The notes: a model not told the origin generated them from the letters alone. Positions 1 through 7,153 are shown, counted from the stretch's first letter. The stretch is DNA of 18,382 nucleotides from Candidatus Bathyarchaeota archaeon (GCA_005882905.1 VBBG01000026.1:1-18382), one strand, 5' to 3'. Numbers and translations: made by a program.

Positions 1-1
1 C

Positions 2-451
2 ATAGATACCGAGCCGATAAGGAACGTGATCAACTGGGCCCGCATGTACTCGCTCTGGCCCGTCAACATTACCACCGCCTGTTGTAGCGCAGAGTTCGGC
101 GCGGCCAGCGGCGCGCGACATGATCTGGAACGTTTTGGTGTTCTCCCGATCGGATCCCTACGCCAGTCCGATCTCATGGTCATCGAGGGAACGATCACGA
201 AGAAGATGGCGAAGAGGCTTCGGACGATATACGACCAGATGGCCGTTCCACGATATGTGATCGCGATGGGCGACTGTGCCATATCAGGCGGACTCTTCCA
301 CGACTCGTACAGCATCGTTAACGGGGCCCACGAATTCCTACCGGTAGACGTCTTCGTCCCCGGATGCCCTCCGAGGCCTGAAGCACTGGAGCACGGGATC
401 ATCATGCTTCAAGAGAAGATACGAAAGTCGAAGGTGTACCCGGAAGGATGA
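2..451 (+). CDS. nuoB: NADH/F420H2 dehydrogenase subunit B (NuoB/FpoB-like), 5' end cut by window
   Basis: This is the peripheral-arm subunit that carries the terminal 4Fe-4S cluster (N2) passing electrons to quinone in complex I-type enzymes. The family signature is clear: a paired CC followed by E three residues later (TTACCSAEF), a later GDCAISGG, and VPGCPPRPEAL near the end, which together give the four cluster cysteines. The frame is open to the window edge. A GTG at 26 could serve as a start, but the residues before it read like normal NuoB sequence and the CC motif would then sit very close to the N terminus, so I treat the gene as truncated by the window. Its stop overlaps the nuoC start (ATGA), which indicates translational coupling. 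It is the first visible gene of the operon B-C-D-I-FpoF. Family assignment is firm; whether the electron donor is NADH, ferredoxin or F420H2 is inferred from the FpoF-like gene downstream. Confidence 0.93.
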   Translation: MDTEPIRNVINWARMYSLWPVNITTACCSAEFGAASGARHDLERFGVLPIGSLRQSDLMVIEGTITKKMAKRLRTIYDQMAVPRYVIAMGDCAISGGLFHDSYSIVNGAHEFLPVDVFVPGCPPRPEALEHGIIMLQEKIRKSKVYPEG

Positions 452-930
452 GCCTCTCACAGGAAAGGGAAGAGAGCCTCGTCAAAACACTGAAAGAAAA
501 CTTCCCCAGGGACATCAAGGAAGCAACGATCCTTCGTAGATCGCGGATAGACGTGACTGTCGCTCCAGACAGAATGGTCGAGATCGCGACTTTCTTCCGC
601 GACAAGCTTGGATTCGATCACCCCAGCGGGGTCTCGGCCGTTGACTACAACAGAGAGGCCCGTTTCGAAATAGTCTACCATTTATCCTCGATCCGAAATG
701 TCGGACAGCGGGATATTATTGTCAATCTGAAGGAATCTGTGCCCCGGAATAGTCCACGAGCTACCTCACTCGTCAAAATATGGCCCGGGGTAGAGAATTA
801 CGAGCGGGAGTCTCTAGAAATGTTCGGAATACAGTTCGACGGCCACCCGCGTCCAGAGAAGCTCTTTCTCAACGACAACTGGGACGGACCTCCGCCCATG
901 CGAAAGGAGATCAGATTCCCAACGGACTAA
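448..930 (+). CDS. nuoC: NADH/F420H2 dehydrogenase subunit C (NuoC/FpoC-like)
   Basis: This is a 160-residue protein of the 30-kDa complex I subunit family, which scaffolds subunits B and D in the peripheral arm and carries no cofactor. The diagnostic features are the central VDY..REARFEIVYHLSS stretch, then SLVKIWPGVENYERESLEMFGIQFDGHPRPEKLFL, the conserved family motif. The ending PPMRKEIRFP matches the usual NuoC tail. The ATG at 448 overlaps the nuoB stop by 4 nt, and nuoD begins 5 nt after this gene ends. The length is typical for a free-standing NuoC rather than a NuoCD fusion. No anomalies were seen. Confidence 0.93.
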   Translation: MSLSQEREESLVKTLKENFPRDIKEATILRRSRIDVTVAPDRMVEIATFFRDKLGFDHPSGVSAVDYNREARFEIVYHLSSIRNVGQRDIIVNLKESVPRNSPRATSLVKIWPGVENYERESLEMFGIQFDGHPRPEKLFLNDNWDGPPPMRKEIRFPTD

Positions 931-935
931 CAGGC

Positions 936-2008
936 ATGACGACAACCGACAAGCCTGCGCAGACGACCGGTCTCCCATCGATGAGCCCGACAGAACCTGG
1001 GGCTCAGACTATGACTCTCAGCGTTGGCCCACAGCATTCAGGCTCGGGGCACATGAGACTCATTGTCGAACTTGATGGCGATATCATCATCAACGCCATG
1101 CCCGACCCAGGCTATGTTCACCGAGGCATCGAGAAGATCATCGAGCTTCGAAACATTATTCGAAGCATCCCAGTCATCGAGCGGCCCTCGATCATCGACG
1201 CTTCTAACCTGAATCATGCGTGGGTCCGGGCGATTGAAGAGCTGCAGGGGGTCGAACCGCCTGCTCGGGGCCAGTACCTCCGATGTCTCTTGAACGAGAT
1301 GAACAGGATAATGAGCCACCTCTACTGGCTCTCCATCTACGGCGTCTTCCTCGGTCATACGACCATGTTCATGTGGCCCCTCGGAGACCGGGAACTCTTC
1401 ATCGACCTCGCAGAACGCCTCACCGGTGCTCGAATCACATACTCCTACCTTGTCCCAGGCGGCGTGAGACGAGATCTGCCGGCCGGGTTTGCCGAAGAAG
1501 CACATCCAGAGCAAAAGGCGTCGGCATACTCTCGAGCGAGCGGGCTATCGCCCTCGGCTCCACAGGACCAACCTTGCGCGGGTCTGGCGTTGACAGGGAC
1601 CTGCGGAAGGATGAGCCCTACGCGGCATATGGAGAGCTAGACTTCAGGGTCCACACCCGTCCCGACGGCGACTCATACTCGCGCGCCATGGTCCACATGG
1701 ACGAGATGAGAGAGAGCAGCCAGCTAATCCGCCAGATACTAGAGAAACTGCCCACAGGACCGGTAAGGAGAAAAGCGCCCATTGTCGTCCCGCGAGGCGA
1801 AGCCTACGGCCGAGTCGAGTCGGCACGCGGAGAATGCAGCTTCTACATGATCGGAGAAGGCGGAGACAAGCCCTACAGGGCGAGATACATAACCGGATCC
1901 TACCGGAACATGTCCGCCATCCCCGAGGTATTGAAGGGGGTCCGACTGGCTGACATGCCAACGTCCTGGTGGAGCATCGACTACTGGCCCGTAGAGGCAG
2001 ACAGGTAG
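936..2008 (+). pseudogene. nuoD: NuoD/FpoD-like 49-kDa subunit, apparently frameshifted with an internal deletion
   Basis: NuoD forms the quinone pocket together with NuoB. The N-terminal part (936 to about 1500) has GPQHSGSGHMRL, MPDPGYVHRGIEKI, EELQGVEPPARGQYLRCLLNEMNR and LVPGGVRRDLPAGFAEEA. The C-terminal part resumes in another frame from about 1507: RAKGVGILSSERAIALG, STGPTLRGSGVDRDLRKDEPYAAY, then SWWSIDYWPVEADR and a stop at 2006-2008. Two problems are visible. The halves lie in different frames, and in family members I recall roughly 30-35 residues separate DLP.GF from the GVG motif, while here almost none do. A deletion of about 100 nt, not divisible by three, near 1496-1510 explains both. 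The 936 start (MTTTDKPA) is 5 nt after nuoC, and the stop is 6 nt before nuoI, so the operon structure is intact. A -1 slip at the AAAA run (1513-1516) would rejoin the frames but leave a shortened protein. Misassembly is a real alternative. Confidence 0.8.
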
Positions 2009-2014
2009 ACAATC

Positions 2015-3604
2015 ATGGCGCCCATAGTTGGAAAGGTCAAGGCCGCGGCCAACAGCTGGATAGCCTACGCCACGGGACTCAGACACCTCTTCCACAAGCC
2101 CTACACACTAAAGTTCCCACAACAACGATACGCCGTCGAGGCAGGTTACCGGGGAAGACACCTGCTACACCTCGACCGTTGCACGGGCTGTGGAATATGC
2201 GCCTGGATCTGCCCAGAAAAATGCATCACCATCGTACAGAGAGGAGATCGATGGTATCCACAATACTTCTACGGACGCTGCTGTTTCTGCCACTTCTGTG
2301 TGACCCCGGACACGCTGGTCACGACGAATCCATCGGTAACGCCGATCAGCCATGTAAAAGTTGGCGACAGAGTTCTAACTCATACAGGGCAATATCGTAC
2401 AGTCCGCCAGATCCTGACCAGAAAATACTCAGGGAGGCTCTACTCGATCAAACCCCTTGGGGCTCCCTATCCACTGAAAGTAACAGCCGACCACCCATTG
2501 CTAGTTGCTCCAAGACGATTTGTCAAGAAGGGGAGGTTGGAGAAGAAGCCAGGACACCTCGTCTGGAAGACGCCTACTCAGCTAAAACGGGGCGACTATC
2601 TAACAATCCCGATCGCAAAAGAGACTCGCGATACTGACCTTTACGAGCAAGACGTCGTCGTAGGGCAGCCAAGTACCGGGAAACGGCTCATCAGAAAATT
2701 GAGGCTCAAAGCCGAGCCCGACTTGTTTAGGCTCGTTGGATACTACCTAGCCGAGGGGCACACAATCCGAAGAACAGTCGGGCTCACGTTTGGAGAGCAT
2801 GAAACAGAGTATATCACCGACGCCTCCCAGCTTCTAGAAAAATTCTTTAACACACAATCAAAGAGATCCAACGTCCATAACTCGACTCAAGTACTGCTCC
2901 ACTCCGTAGTAGCTGTTCAGTTCTTTGAGAACTTCGGTCGAGGAGCGGAGAACAAGAGACTGCCAGACTGGCTTATGTTTGCGCCTCCGGAGAAACAGAG
3001 GCAGCTCGTCAAAGGCGCTTGGAGAGGGGACGGATACTTCCACCATCCAACCAAGGGCAACAGAGCGACATTCTTTGAATACGTAACCATATCGAGAACT
3101 TTGGCATTCCAGCTTCAACAAGTCCTCTTCAGACTCGGCATAATGGGACAAGTATTTTTCACGCAACACAAGAACAGAAGGCCAGCCTACGTTGTCACCG
3201 TACGGGGACGTTTTGTGGGGGCTATGGCCGCACTCATGGGACAAAGCTTTAACGACTCTAGGACCAAGTCATTCTCACGCTTCGAGATGGACGACAATTA
3301 TGTCTATGCGCCTATTCAGAAGATTGCAGCATCGGATGTAAGCGACCAGCCTGTGGTCAACCTCTCCGTTGAGGGAGATGAGTCATATGTTGCTGGCAAC
3401 GTCACAGCCCACAATTGTACGGATTATTGTCCCGAGTTTGCCCTGGAAGAGACTGTAGAGTATGATATCGCCGAGTATAGTAGGGAGCTGCTGGTCTGGT
3501 CACCAGAGAGACTTGCAAAGCCTCCTGTCAAGAAGGAGGACAAGTATGTCTTCAGCGTCGAGGGTCGTAGGGGCGCTTCGCAGGTCGTGGAGCAGGAGCA
3601 CTAG
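2015..3604 (+). CDS. nuoI: NuoI/FpoI-like 2x[4Fe-4S] ferredoxin subunit interrupted by an intein
   Basis: The 529-residue product is an 8Fe-8S ferredoxin-type complex I subunit that relays electrons through the peripheral arm, with an in-frame intein. The first cluster motif is C56-x2-C59-x2-C62-x3-C66-P. The second is C89-x2-C92-x2-(C)-x3-C-P, whose third cysteine is split off by residues 95-467. Removing the intein joins GRCCFCHF to CTDYCPEFALEE and gives a 156-residue protein of normal NuoI size. The ATG at 2015 lies 6 nt after the nuoD stop and the stop is 3 nt before the FpoF-like gene. Without protein splicing the second cluster cannot form, because the third ligand is the +1 extein cysteine. 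Both halves are in one frame with no other damage. The host family call is firm; activity after splicing is inferred. Confidence 0.92.
   Translation: MAPIVGKVKAAANSWIAYATGLRHLFHKPYTLKFPQQRYAVEAGYRGRHLLHLDRCTGCGICAWICPEKCITIVQRGDRWYPQYFYGRCCFCHFCVTPDTLVTTNPSVTPISHVKVGDRVLTHTGQYRTVRQILTRKYSGRLYSIKPLGAPYPLKVTADHPLLVAPRRFVKKGRLEKKPGHLVWKTPTQLKRGDYLTIPIAKETRDTDLYEQDVVVGQPSTGKRLIRKLRLKAEPDLFRLVGYYLAEGHTIRRTVGLTFGEHETEYITDASQLLEKFFNTQSKRSNVHNSTQVLLHSVVAVQFFENFGRGAENKRLPDWLMFAPPEKQRQLVKGAWRGDGYFHHPTKGNRATFFEYVTISRTLAFQLQQVLFRLGIMGQVFFTQHKNRRPAYVVTVRGRFVGAMAALMGQSFNDSRTKSFSRFEMDDNYVYAPIQKIAASDVSDQPVVNLSVEGDESYVAGNVTAHNCTDYCPEFALEETVEYDIAEYSRELLVWSPERLAKPPVKKEDKYVFSVEGRRGASQVVEQEH
2297..3415 (+). mobile_element. 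Class 1 intein with LAGLIDADG homing endonuclease domain, inside nuoI
   Basis: This element is 373 codons. The splicing signals are all present. It begins with Cys1 in block A (CVTPDTLV). Block B is KVTADHPLLV, with the T-x-x-H motif at intein residues 63-66. Block F is PVVNLSVEGDESYVAGN, and the end is block G, VTAHN followed by host Cys (+1). Between them are two dodecapeptide-like motifs of a LAGLIDADG endonuclease, LVGYYLAEGH (about residues 146-155) and LVKGAWRGDGYF (about 237-248). Each keeps an acidic residue at the catalytic position, so the endonuclease may be active. The insertion site is in a highly conserved cluster-binding motif, which is typical of inteins. A group I intron is excluded because the element is one open frame with protein-splicing blocks. 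Confidence 0.93.
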
Positions 3605-3607
3605 CAG

Positions 3608-4825
3608 ATGACTCAGGTAGCTACTCCTCCGCAGACGTTGAAGCCGAGCGCTGAGGGTGAGGGCTGGAAGGCCCGCCCGATAAAGCTGAAGATTTTCGGG
3701 AATCTGATCGCGGAGGTTGTGCACAAGGGGATATGCATGTACTGTGGCGCGTGCATTGCATCATGCCCGATCGATATTCTGTTCCACAGCGAGAGCGAAG
3801 AGCCGATCATGCGTGGCACCTGTGCTGCCTGCCAGGTCTGCTACTACAGCTGTCCACGCATCGAACTTCCCGTTGCAGAGGTCGAGCGTCGGGTCTTCGG
3901 CAGAGAACGGACCCCTGAGGAGACTATCCTCGGCATCCACATCGGCTCTTACTCTGTCCGCGCGAAGGACCCTGACATTCAGAAACGGGCCCAAGATGGG
4001 GGTGCTGTTAGTGCTTTGATGCTGTACGCGTTGGAGAATAAGATCATCGACTATGCGCTCGTCTCAGGATTCACTTCTCAGCAACCGTGGAAGCCCGGTC
4101 CGAGAGTCGCTCGGACGAAACAGGAACTGGTTGACAACGCCGGTTCCCAGTATACACCTGGTGGTCAGGTCGGCGGCATGGCGGAGATCGCGGTCCCTAA
4201 CCGGTCCGTCGTGAACTTCCAGGAGGATCGAATGGCTCTCGTCGGACTGCCCTGCGAGCTACAGGGTTTCTGGAGGATGAACACGCACTGGATAGCCGCG
4301 CCCAAGCTGGGGCGGAACCTAGTCTTCACCATCGGACTATTCTGCTCGAAAGTCTTCGACTATCAGAAAATGATGGTTGACTATGTGCAGGGAGCCCGCG
4401 GCATCGACCTCGGGACAGTAACCAAGGTGAACATCAAGAAAAACAGACTACTCATCTACACAGGCGACCGGCTCGCTATCGACGAGCCAGTCGAGGTTAT
4501 CGCCCACGCAGCGCGAGAAGAGTGCAACATATGTGTCGACTATTCCGCCGAGCTTGCCGACATAGCCGTAGGAGCGATCGGCTCGGCAAGCGGGTGGAGT
4601 ACTGTCCTGACTAGGACTCCACGCGGCGAAGACATTCTAGACGGCGCCGTCGAGGCAGGTTATGTCGAGAAGAAGGAACTGGATCCTCTTGGCAAGGGAA
4701 TGAAATTCTTGGAAACGCTCTGCGAGCGGAAGAGGCTCCGAGATCCCTCAGCCTATATTCGCCACTCGAGCGCTTATCCCAGACCCGACCCTAAGCTCGT
4801 GCCTATAGAAGTCCCTCTTAAGTAG
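3608..4825 (+). CDS. FrhB/FpoF-like coenzyme F420 oxidoreductase with two 4Fe-4S motifs
   Basis: This 405-residue protein belongs to the F420 hydrogenase/dehydrogenase beta-subunit family, whose members use FAD and FeS clusters to exchange electrons between F420H2 and a partner complex. An N-terminal ferredoxin domain has C43-x2-C46-x2-C49-x3-C53-P and C72-x2-C75-x2-C78-x3-C82-P. The FrhB-type catalytic part follows, with DGGAVSALMLYALENKIIDYALV, VGLPCELQG, IGLFCSKVFDY and, near the end, ECNICVDYSAELADIAVGAIGS. In the Fpo complex of methanogens, FpoF of this architecture feeds the Nuo-like arm. Here it lies 3 nt after nuoI in the same operon, so it probably makes the complex an F420H2 dehydrogenase. 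Other members of the family act as nitrite/sulfite reductase-like or F420-ferredoxin enzymes, so the substrate pair is inferred. Its 3' end overlaps a minus-strand ORF by 78 nt. Confidence 0.85.
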   Translation: MTQVATPPQTLKPSAEGEGWKARPIKLKIFGNLIAEVVHKGICMYCGACIASCPIDILFHSESEEPIMRGTCAACQVCYYSCPRIELPVAEVERRVFGRERTPEETILGIHIGSYSVRAKDPDIQKRAQDGGAVSALMLYALENKIIDYALVSGFTSQQPWKPGPRVARTKQELVDNAGSQYTPGGQVGGMAEIAVPNRSVVNFQEDRMALVGLPCELQGFWRMNTHWIAAPKLGRNLVFTIGLFCSKVFDYQKMMVDYVQGARGIDLGTVTKVNIKKNRLLIYTGDRLAIDEPVEVIAHAAREECNICVDYSAELADIAVGAIGSASGWSTVLTRTPRGEDILDGAVEAGYVEKKELDPLGKGMKFLETLCERKRLRDPSAYIRHSSAYPRPDPKLVPIEVPLK

Positions 4826-5326
4826 CCGCTCCATCACGTTGAGGGTCTGGAGTAGATCTCCAAGAGAGGTTCTATCATTCTCTTCTTCAACCGGACGGGC
4901 TACAGTATGGAATCCAGTGCTGACAATGGTCACAGGTAATGGTTTGGAAGTCCTGTACTCGTGAATGGGGCTTCCCATGAAATGCTCCCTCATCAACTTC
5001 TCAGGAGCTTGCAGTCCGCAGGTAGGACAGCTCAGGGAGACCAGTGTCCCAGAAAGGAAGCCAGACAGGACGACTGGTCCGCTCGCCATCGCGAGAGGTT
5101 GGGCAGTTACCTGTGTTATGGTGGGAGTCGTAGGCTGGCTTGTTTCTTGAAGGCTGCTTATGAAGAGGAGTTTCTCCACTGTTCGACGTTCCATAGTTGT
5201 GGGCGATGGTCGATGAGGAGCCAGAGCAGCCAATACAGAGATCCAGCTTACTCGTGCTACCGTCAGAGCGAACCCTATGACGGCCATACTGATCCAGCCA
5301 ACCAAGAAGAGGAATAGGGGTTCCAA
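4748..5326 (-). CDS. Hypothetical protein with N-terminal membrane segment and one CxxC
   Basis: I do not recognise this 192-residue protein. The first ~36 residues are strongly hydrophobic (FLFLVGWISMAVIGFALTV then ISVLAALA), which suggests one or two membrane helices at the N terminus. A second hydrophobic stretch (MASGPVVLSGFLSGTLVSL) runs into a single CPTCG, half of a zinc-binding knuckle. The start is TTG at 5326. It is supported by AGGAG in the 5334-5340 area, overlapping the stop of the upstream 45-residue gene, so the two form a minus-strand pair. The 3' end runs 78 nt into the convergent FpoF-like gene, which is unusual. Competing plus-strand ORFs at 4961-5317 have no recognisable start signal or domain, so I prefer this strand, with moderate certainty. 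Confidence 0.5.
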   Translation of the reverse strand: MEPLFLFLVGWISMAVIGFALTVARVSWISVLAALAPHRPSPTTMERRTVEKLLFISSLQETSQPTTPTITQVTAQPLAMASGPVVLSGFLSGTLVSLSCPTCGLQAPEKLMREHFMGSPIHEYRTSKPLPVTIVSTGFHTVARPVEEENDRTSLGDLLQTLNVMERLLKRDFYRHELRVGSGISARVANIG

Positions 5327-5338
5327 TCTTGAGTTCTC

Positions 5339-5476
5339 CTAGTTTAGAGGAATATCCGTGTAAGTCTCTTGAGCACAGCCATTGCAGATCACTCTACCCT
5401 GAGGGGTTCGCCTAACATCGTCAAACATGAGGATCTCACGCCCACAGTCAAAGCACACAACCACGCACTGGCTCAT
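5339..5476 (-). CDS. 45-residue zinc-ribbon microprotein
   Basis: This short ORF reads MSQCVVVCFDCGREIL, then VICNGCAQETYTDIPLN. Two CxxC knuckles (CFDC and CNGC), 26 residues from first to last cysteine, form a minimal zinc ribbon, and nothing else is in the protein. It starts with ATG at 5476. The stop at 5339 sits directly upstream of the ribosome site and TTG start of the 192-residue membrane ORF, so they are likely co-transcribed. Upstream lie an imperfect inverted repeat (5489-5518), a perfect one (5528-5557) and a TATA-like TATTTAAA (read on the minus strand, 5570-5563). Such proteins are often nucleic-acid or protein adaptors in archaea, but no specific role can be given. Confidence 0.65.
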   Translation of the reverse strand: MSQCVVVCFDCGREILMFDDVRRTPQGRVICNGCAQETYTDIPLN

Positions 5477-5488
5477 TCGCTCAAACCG

Positions 5489-5570
5489 TCAATAGTCAGG
5501 CTAGACCCTGACCGTTGATTCCCCGCTTGTTACCAATCCCGAAGGACGGTGGTAACAGTCCCTTTAAATA
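5489..5570. promoter_or_regulatory. Divergent promoter region with TATA element and two inverted repeats
   Basis: TTTAAATA at 5563-5570 resembles an archaeal TATA box on either strand. Next to it is a perfect 8-bp inverted repeat, TGTTACCA (5528-5535) and TGGTAACA (5550-5557), with an inner TCC/GGA pairing around CGAA. A second, imperfect 12-bp repeat lies at 5489-5500 and 5507-5518 (two mismatches, 6-nt spacer). The perfect repeat would overlap the start site of the minus-strand transcript and flank the BRE of a plus-strand one. This placement suits an operator or a leader hairpin for the two divergent zinc-ribbon genes. Direction of use is not determined by sequence alone. Confidence 0.45.
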
Positions 5571-5731
5571 CGGTCGCAAGAGGGCGCGGAAAATCTTTCG
5601 CGGAATCATATTCAACAATATCTGGTTTCACCGTCAAGTGTTCGGTAGAACCATCGGACTTGGAGAGGTTTACTTTTGGGCTGTTCTCTCAGATATGAGC
5701 AAAGGTGTAAGGGCTCTGTCAGGGAGTCTCG

Positions 5732-5890
5732 ATGGAGAAGGTCGGGAATCACGTCTGTCCCAGATGCGGCCAGGTCGCGATGAACGTTTACTATTCTGAT
5801 CAGACTGATAACCGAGTAGGGGCATGGTGTGAATACTGCAACATGAAGGCCTACTACCACGGCGAAGAACTCGTACAAATAAACTCGTAA
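5732..5890 (+). CDS. 52-residue zinc-ribbon microprotein
   Basis: The sequence starts MEKVGNHVCPRCGQVAMNVYY and continues to GAWCEYCNMKAYYHGEEL, giving a classic CPxCG...CxYC zinc ribbon spanning the whole protein. The start is ATG at 5732, with AGGGAG seven to twelve bases upstream. The length is below common ORF cut-offs. It is divergent from the other zinc-ribbon gene at 5339-5476, with a shared TATA/inverted-repeat region about 160 bases upstream; a weak T-rich element around 5668 could be a nearer promoter. Its stop runs into an A8 tract that serves as the T-tract terminator of the convergent gene. A larger ORF from 5515 in another frame overlaps it and has no domain signal. Function unknown. 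Confidence 0.7.
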   Translation: MEKVGNHVCPRCGQVAMNVYYSDQTDNRVGAWCEYCNMKAYYHGEELVQINS

Positions 5891-5896
5891 AAAAAA
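5889..5896 (-). terminator. T8 terminator for the 5912-7153 minus-strand pair
   Basis: Read on the minus strand, the stop of the 114-residue gene at 5912 is followed about 16 nt later by eight consecutive T. Archaeal RNA polymerase terminates on such U-rich tracts without a hairpin. The same bases are the end of the convergent 52-residue gene. Confidence 0.6.
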
Positions 5897-5911
5897 GAGC
5901 GTTAGCTAGTC

Positions 5912-6256
5912 CTATTCGGGTGGCGTCGCGCCCTCAGGAATGTTGACTGTCATCTCGCCCTCTACGAGTTTTCGTTGGAGCCGGGCTGTGAATAGTTCGA
6001 GGTCAACACGAAGATCTTCCAGCCGTTTTATCGATTCGGGGGTGAGGGTGGGCTTGACATTCTGGCCGCCGATGCGTCCGTATGCGACGGCTTCGAATGG
6101 GAACTTTTCGCCTTTGTATACCGTGTATCCTGTCAGAAAGTTGGCGACTCCGCCGCCGACGCCGCTTGCCTCGTCCATCGCATCGATGAACACGTCCATC
6201 TCATATTCGAGAGTTGGGTCTTCTTCTTTACGAAACGGGTTGGTCGTCTTGCTCAA
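5912..6256 (-). CDS. Hypothetical acidic protein, 114 residues
   Basis: This soluble protein has no recognised domain. The N-terminal half contains an acidic patch (EYEMDVFIDAMDEASG) and a glycine-rich turn, then YTVYKGEKFPFEAVAYGRIGGQ. The C-terminal half is a predicted helix (PESIKRLEDLRVDLELFTARLQRKLVEG) with amphipathic spacing, ending in a short tail. The start is TTG at 6256, chosen because GGGTGA lies six or seven bases upstream, overlapping the stop of the preceding membrane-protein gene (6 nt gap). This coupling suggests a soluble partner of that membrane protein. A T8 terminator follows. Function unknown. Confidence 0.6.
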   Translation of the reverse strand: MSKTTNPFRKEEDPTLEYEMDVFIDAMDEASGVGGGVANFLTGYTVYKGEKFPFEAVAYGRIGGQNVKPTLTPESIKRLEDLRVDLELFTARLQRKLVEGEMTVNIPEGATPPE

Positions 6257-6262
6257 GCTCGG

Positions 6263-7153
6263 TCACCCGTATGCGGGCATGTCTAGCGGATGCCACTGAC
6301 GCTCGATCATCCCCTTTATCCTTTGCCGGGCCAACCATCCTGCGCCAATATCAGCCACTAGCAGAACGGCCAGCGCATAGTCCGCGACTCCAAACCCAAA
6401 AGAGGACCGGGAGATCGCGTACACAACTAGTCCAGCTGCTGCCACTACAGCTCCGAGGATCGGAGCCCAGATTCTCCTCTTTGAGAGGAGGTACGTGCTC
6501 GCGAGTGTGCCCACGGCGACTAGGCCGAATAATGCTCTGACCTCGACGGCTATGCTAGGGGGAATCCCTAGAGCACCGACGGCTATGACAATCGACCATA
6601 CAGCTGTGGCTATCAGTAGGATGCTTGCTATGTTTAGAATGTTATAGCGTGATGGTTCGATCACCGCGGCTGATAGCGGAGGTGTGTATGAGAAAGGTTT
6701 GCCGAGTGCTTGGTAGGCGTTTGTTGTTGTGGTGTGTGGTTTGCCCGACTGGACATCGACCGCCGAGTTGACGAATTTCTCGATTAGGATTAGCCTGTGT
6801 TGTCCGATTCCGCGCGCGGGTCCTGGCTCCAGATCATAGCCTGGTCCCACGGTGAGTTCCACTTTTGTGTCGGGAGTGCAGGAGTGTGTGAGGGTCATTC
6901 CGGGGCCCGTCTGGGTTAGGGTCCAGTCGGACCCTTTGTCGCGAGTGCAAATGAGTGCAGCCCACTTCGTATCGGGCACTATTTTGGGAAGACCGACTTC
7001 TGGGGCGAGGTCTGTCATGCCGTATCGTTTGTCTTCGCAGAAGAGCTGGTTGCAGGATCGGCATCGCCACACGTCTACTGCGCCCATGATGTAGCTGTCG
7101 TGGACGAGGTTGACGACGCCATAATAGACTACATCGTGCTGATGCGCCTGCAA
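6263..7153 (-). CDS. Multi-spanning membrane protein with N-terminal cysteine motif
   Basis: I do not recognise this protein. The N-terminal soluble part (to about residue 170) contains WRCRSCNQLFCEDKRYG, a CxxC plus a further C that may bind zinc, and a later beta-like segment. The C-terminal part has about five hydrophobic helices (ILNIASILLIATAVWSIVIA, then VRALFGLVAVGTLASTYLL, WAPILGAVVAAAGLVVYAI, VADYALAVLLVADIGAGWLA), so it is an integral membrane protein. The longest form starts at TTG 7153. An ATG at 7087 (MGAVDVWRCRSC) just before the cysteine motif is an alternative, and neither has a strong ribosome site. It is followed after 6 nt by the 114-residue gene, forming a pair divergent from serS. 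Confidence 0.6.
   Translation of the reverse strand: MQAHQHDVVYYGVVNLVHDSYIMGAVDVWRCRSCNQLFCEDKRYGMTDLAPEVGLPKIVPDTKWAALICTRDKGSDWTLTQTGPGMTLTHSCTPDTKVELTVGPGYDLEPGPARGIGQHRLILIEKFVNSAVDVQSGKPHTTTTNAYQALGKPFSYTPPLSAAVIEPSRYNILNIASILLIATAVWSIVIAVGALGIPPSIAVEVRALFGLVAVGTLASTYLLSKRRIWAPILGAVVAAAGLVVYAISRSSFGFGVADYALAVLLVADIGAGWLARQRIKGMIERQWHPLDMPAYG

Noticed and set aside
780..935. Upstream extension of the nuoD frame to 780
   Set aside because: It lies inside nuoC in another frame and has no NuoD-like residues; the ATG at 936 directly follows nuoC.
1038..1514. Long minus-strand ORF opposite nuoD
   Set aside because: Antisense shadow of a conserved gene, with no start signal or domain.
1969..2637. 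Plus-strand ORF overlapping nuoI and the intein
   Set aside because: Composition is a frame-shadow of nuoI; the overlapping frame has clear ferredoxin and intein motifs.
2297..3415. Group I intron encoding a LAGLIDADG endonuclease
   Set aside because: The reading frame is continuous with the host on both sides, and intein blocks A, B, F and G are present.
4961..5317. Plus-strand ORF between the FpoF-like gene and the zinc-ribbon pair
   Set aside because: No ribosome site or domain; the minus-strand ORF has a membrane segment, a CxxC and a coupled start.
5515..5799. TTG-started plus ORF of 94 codons
   Set aside because: It covers the promoter repeats and overlaps the better-supported zinc-ribbon gene in another frame.
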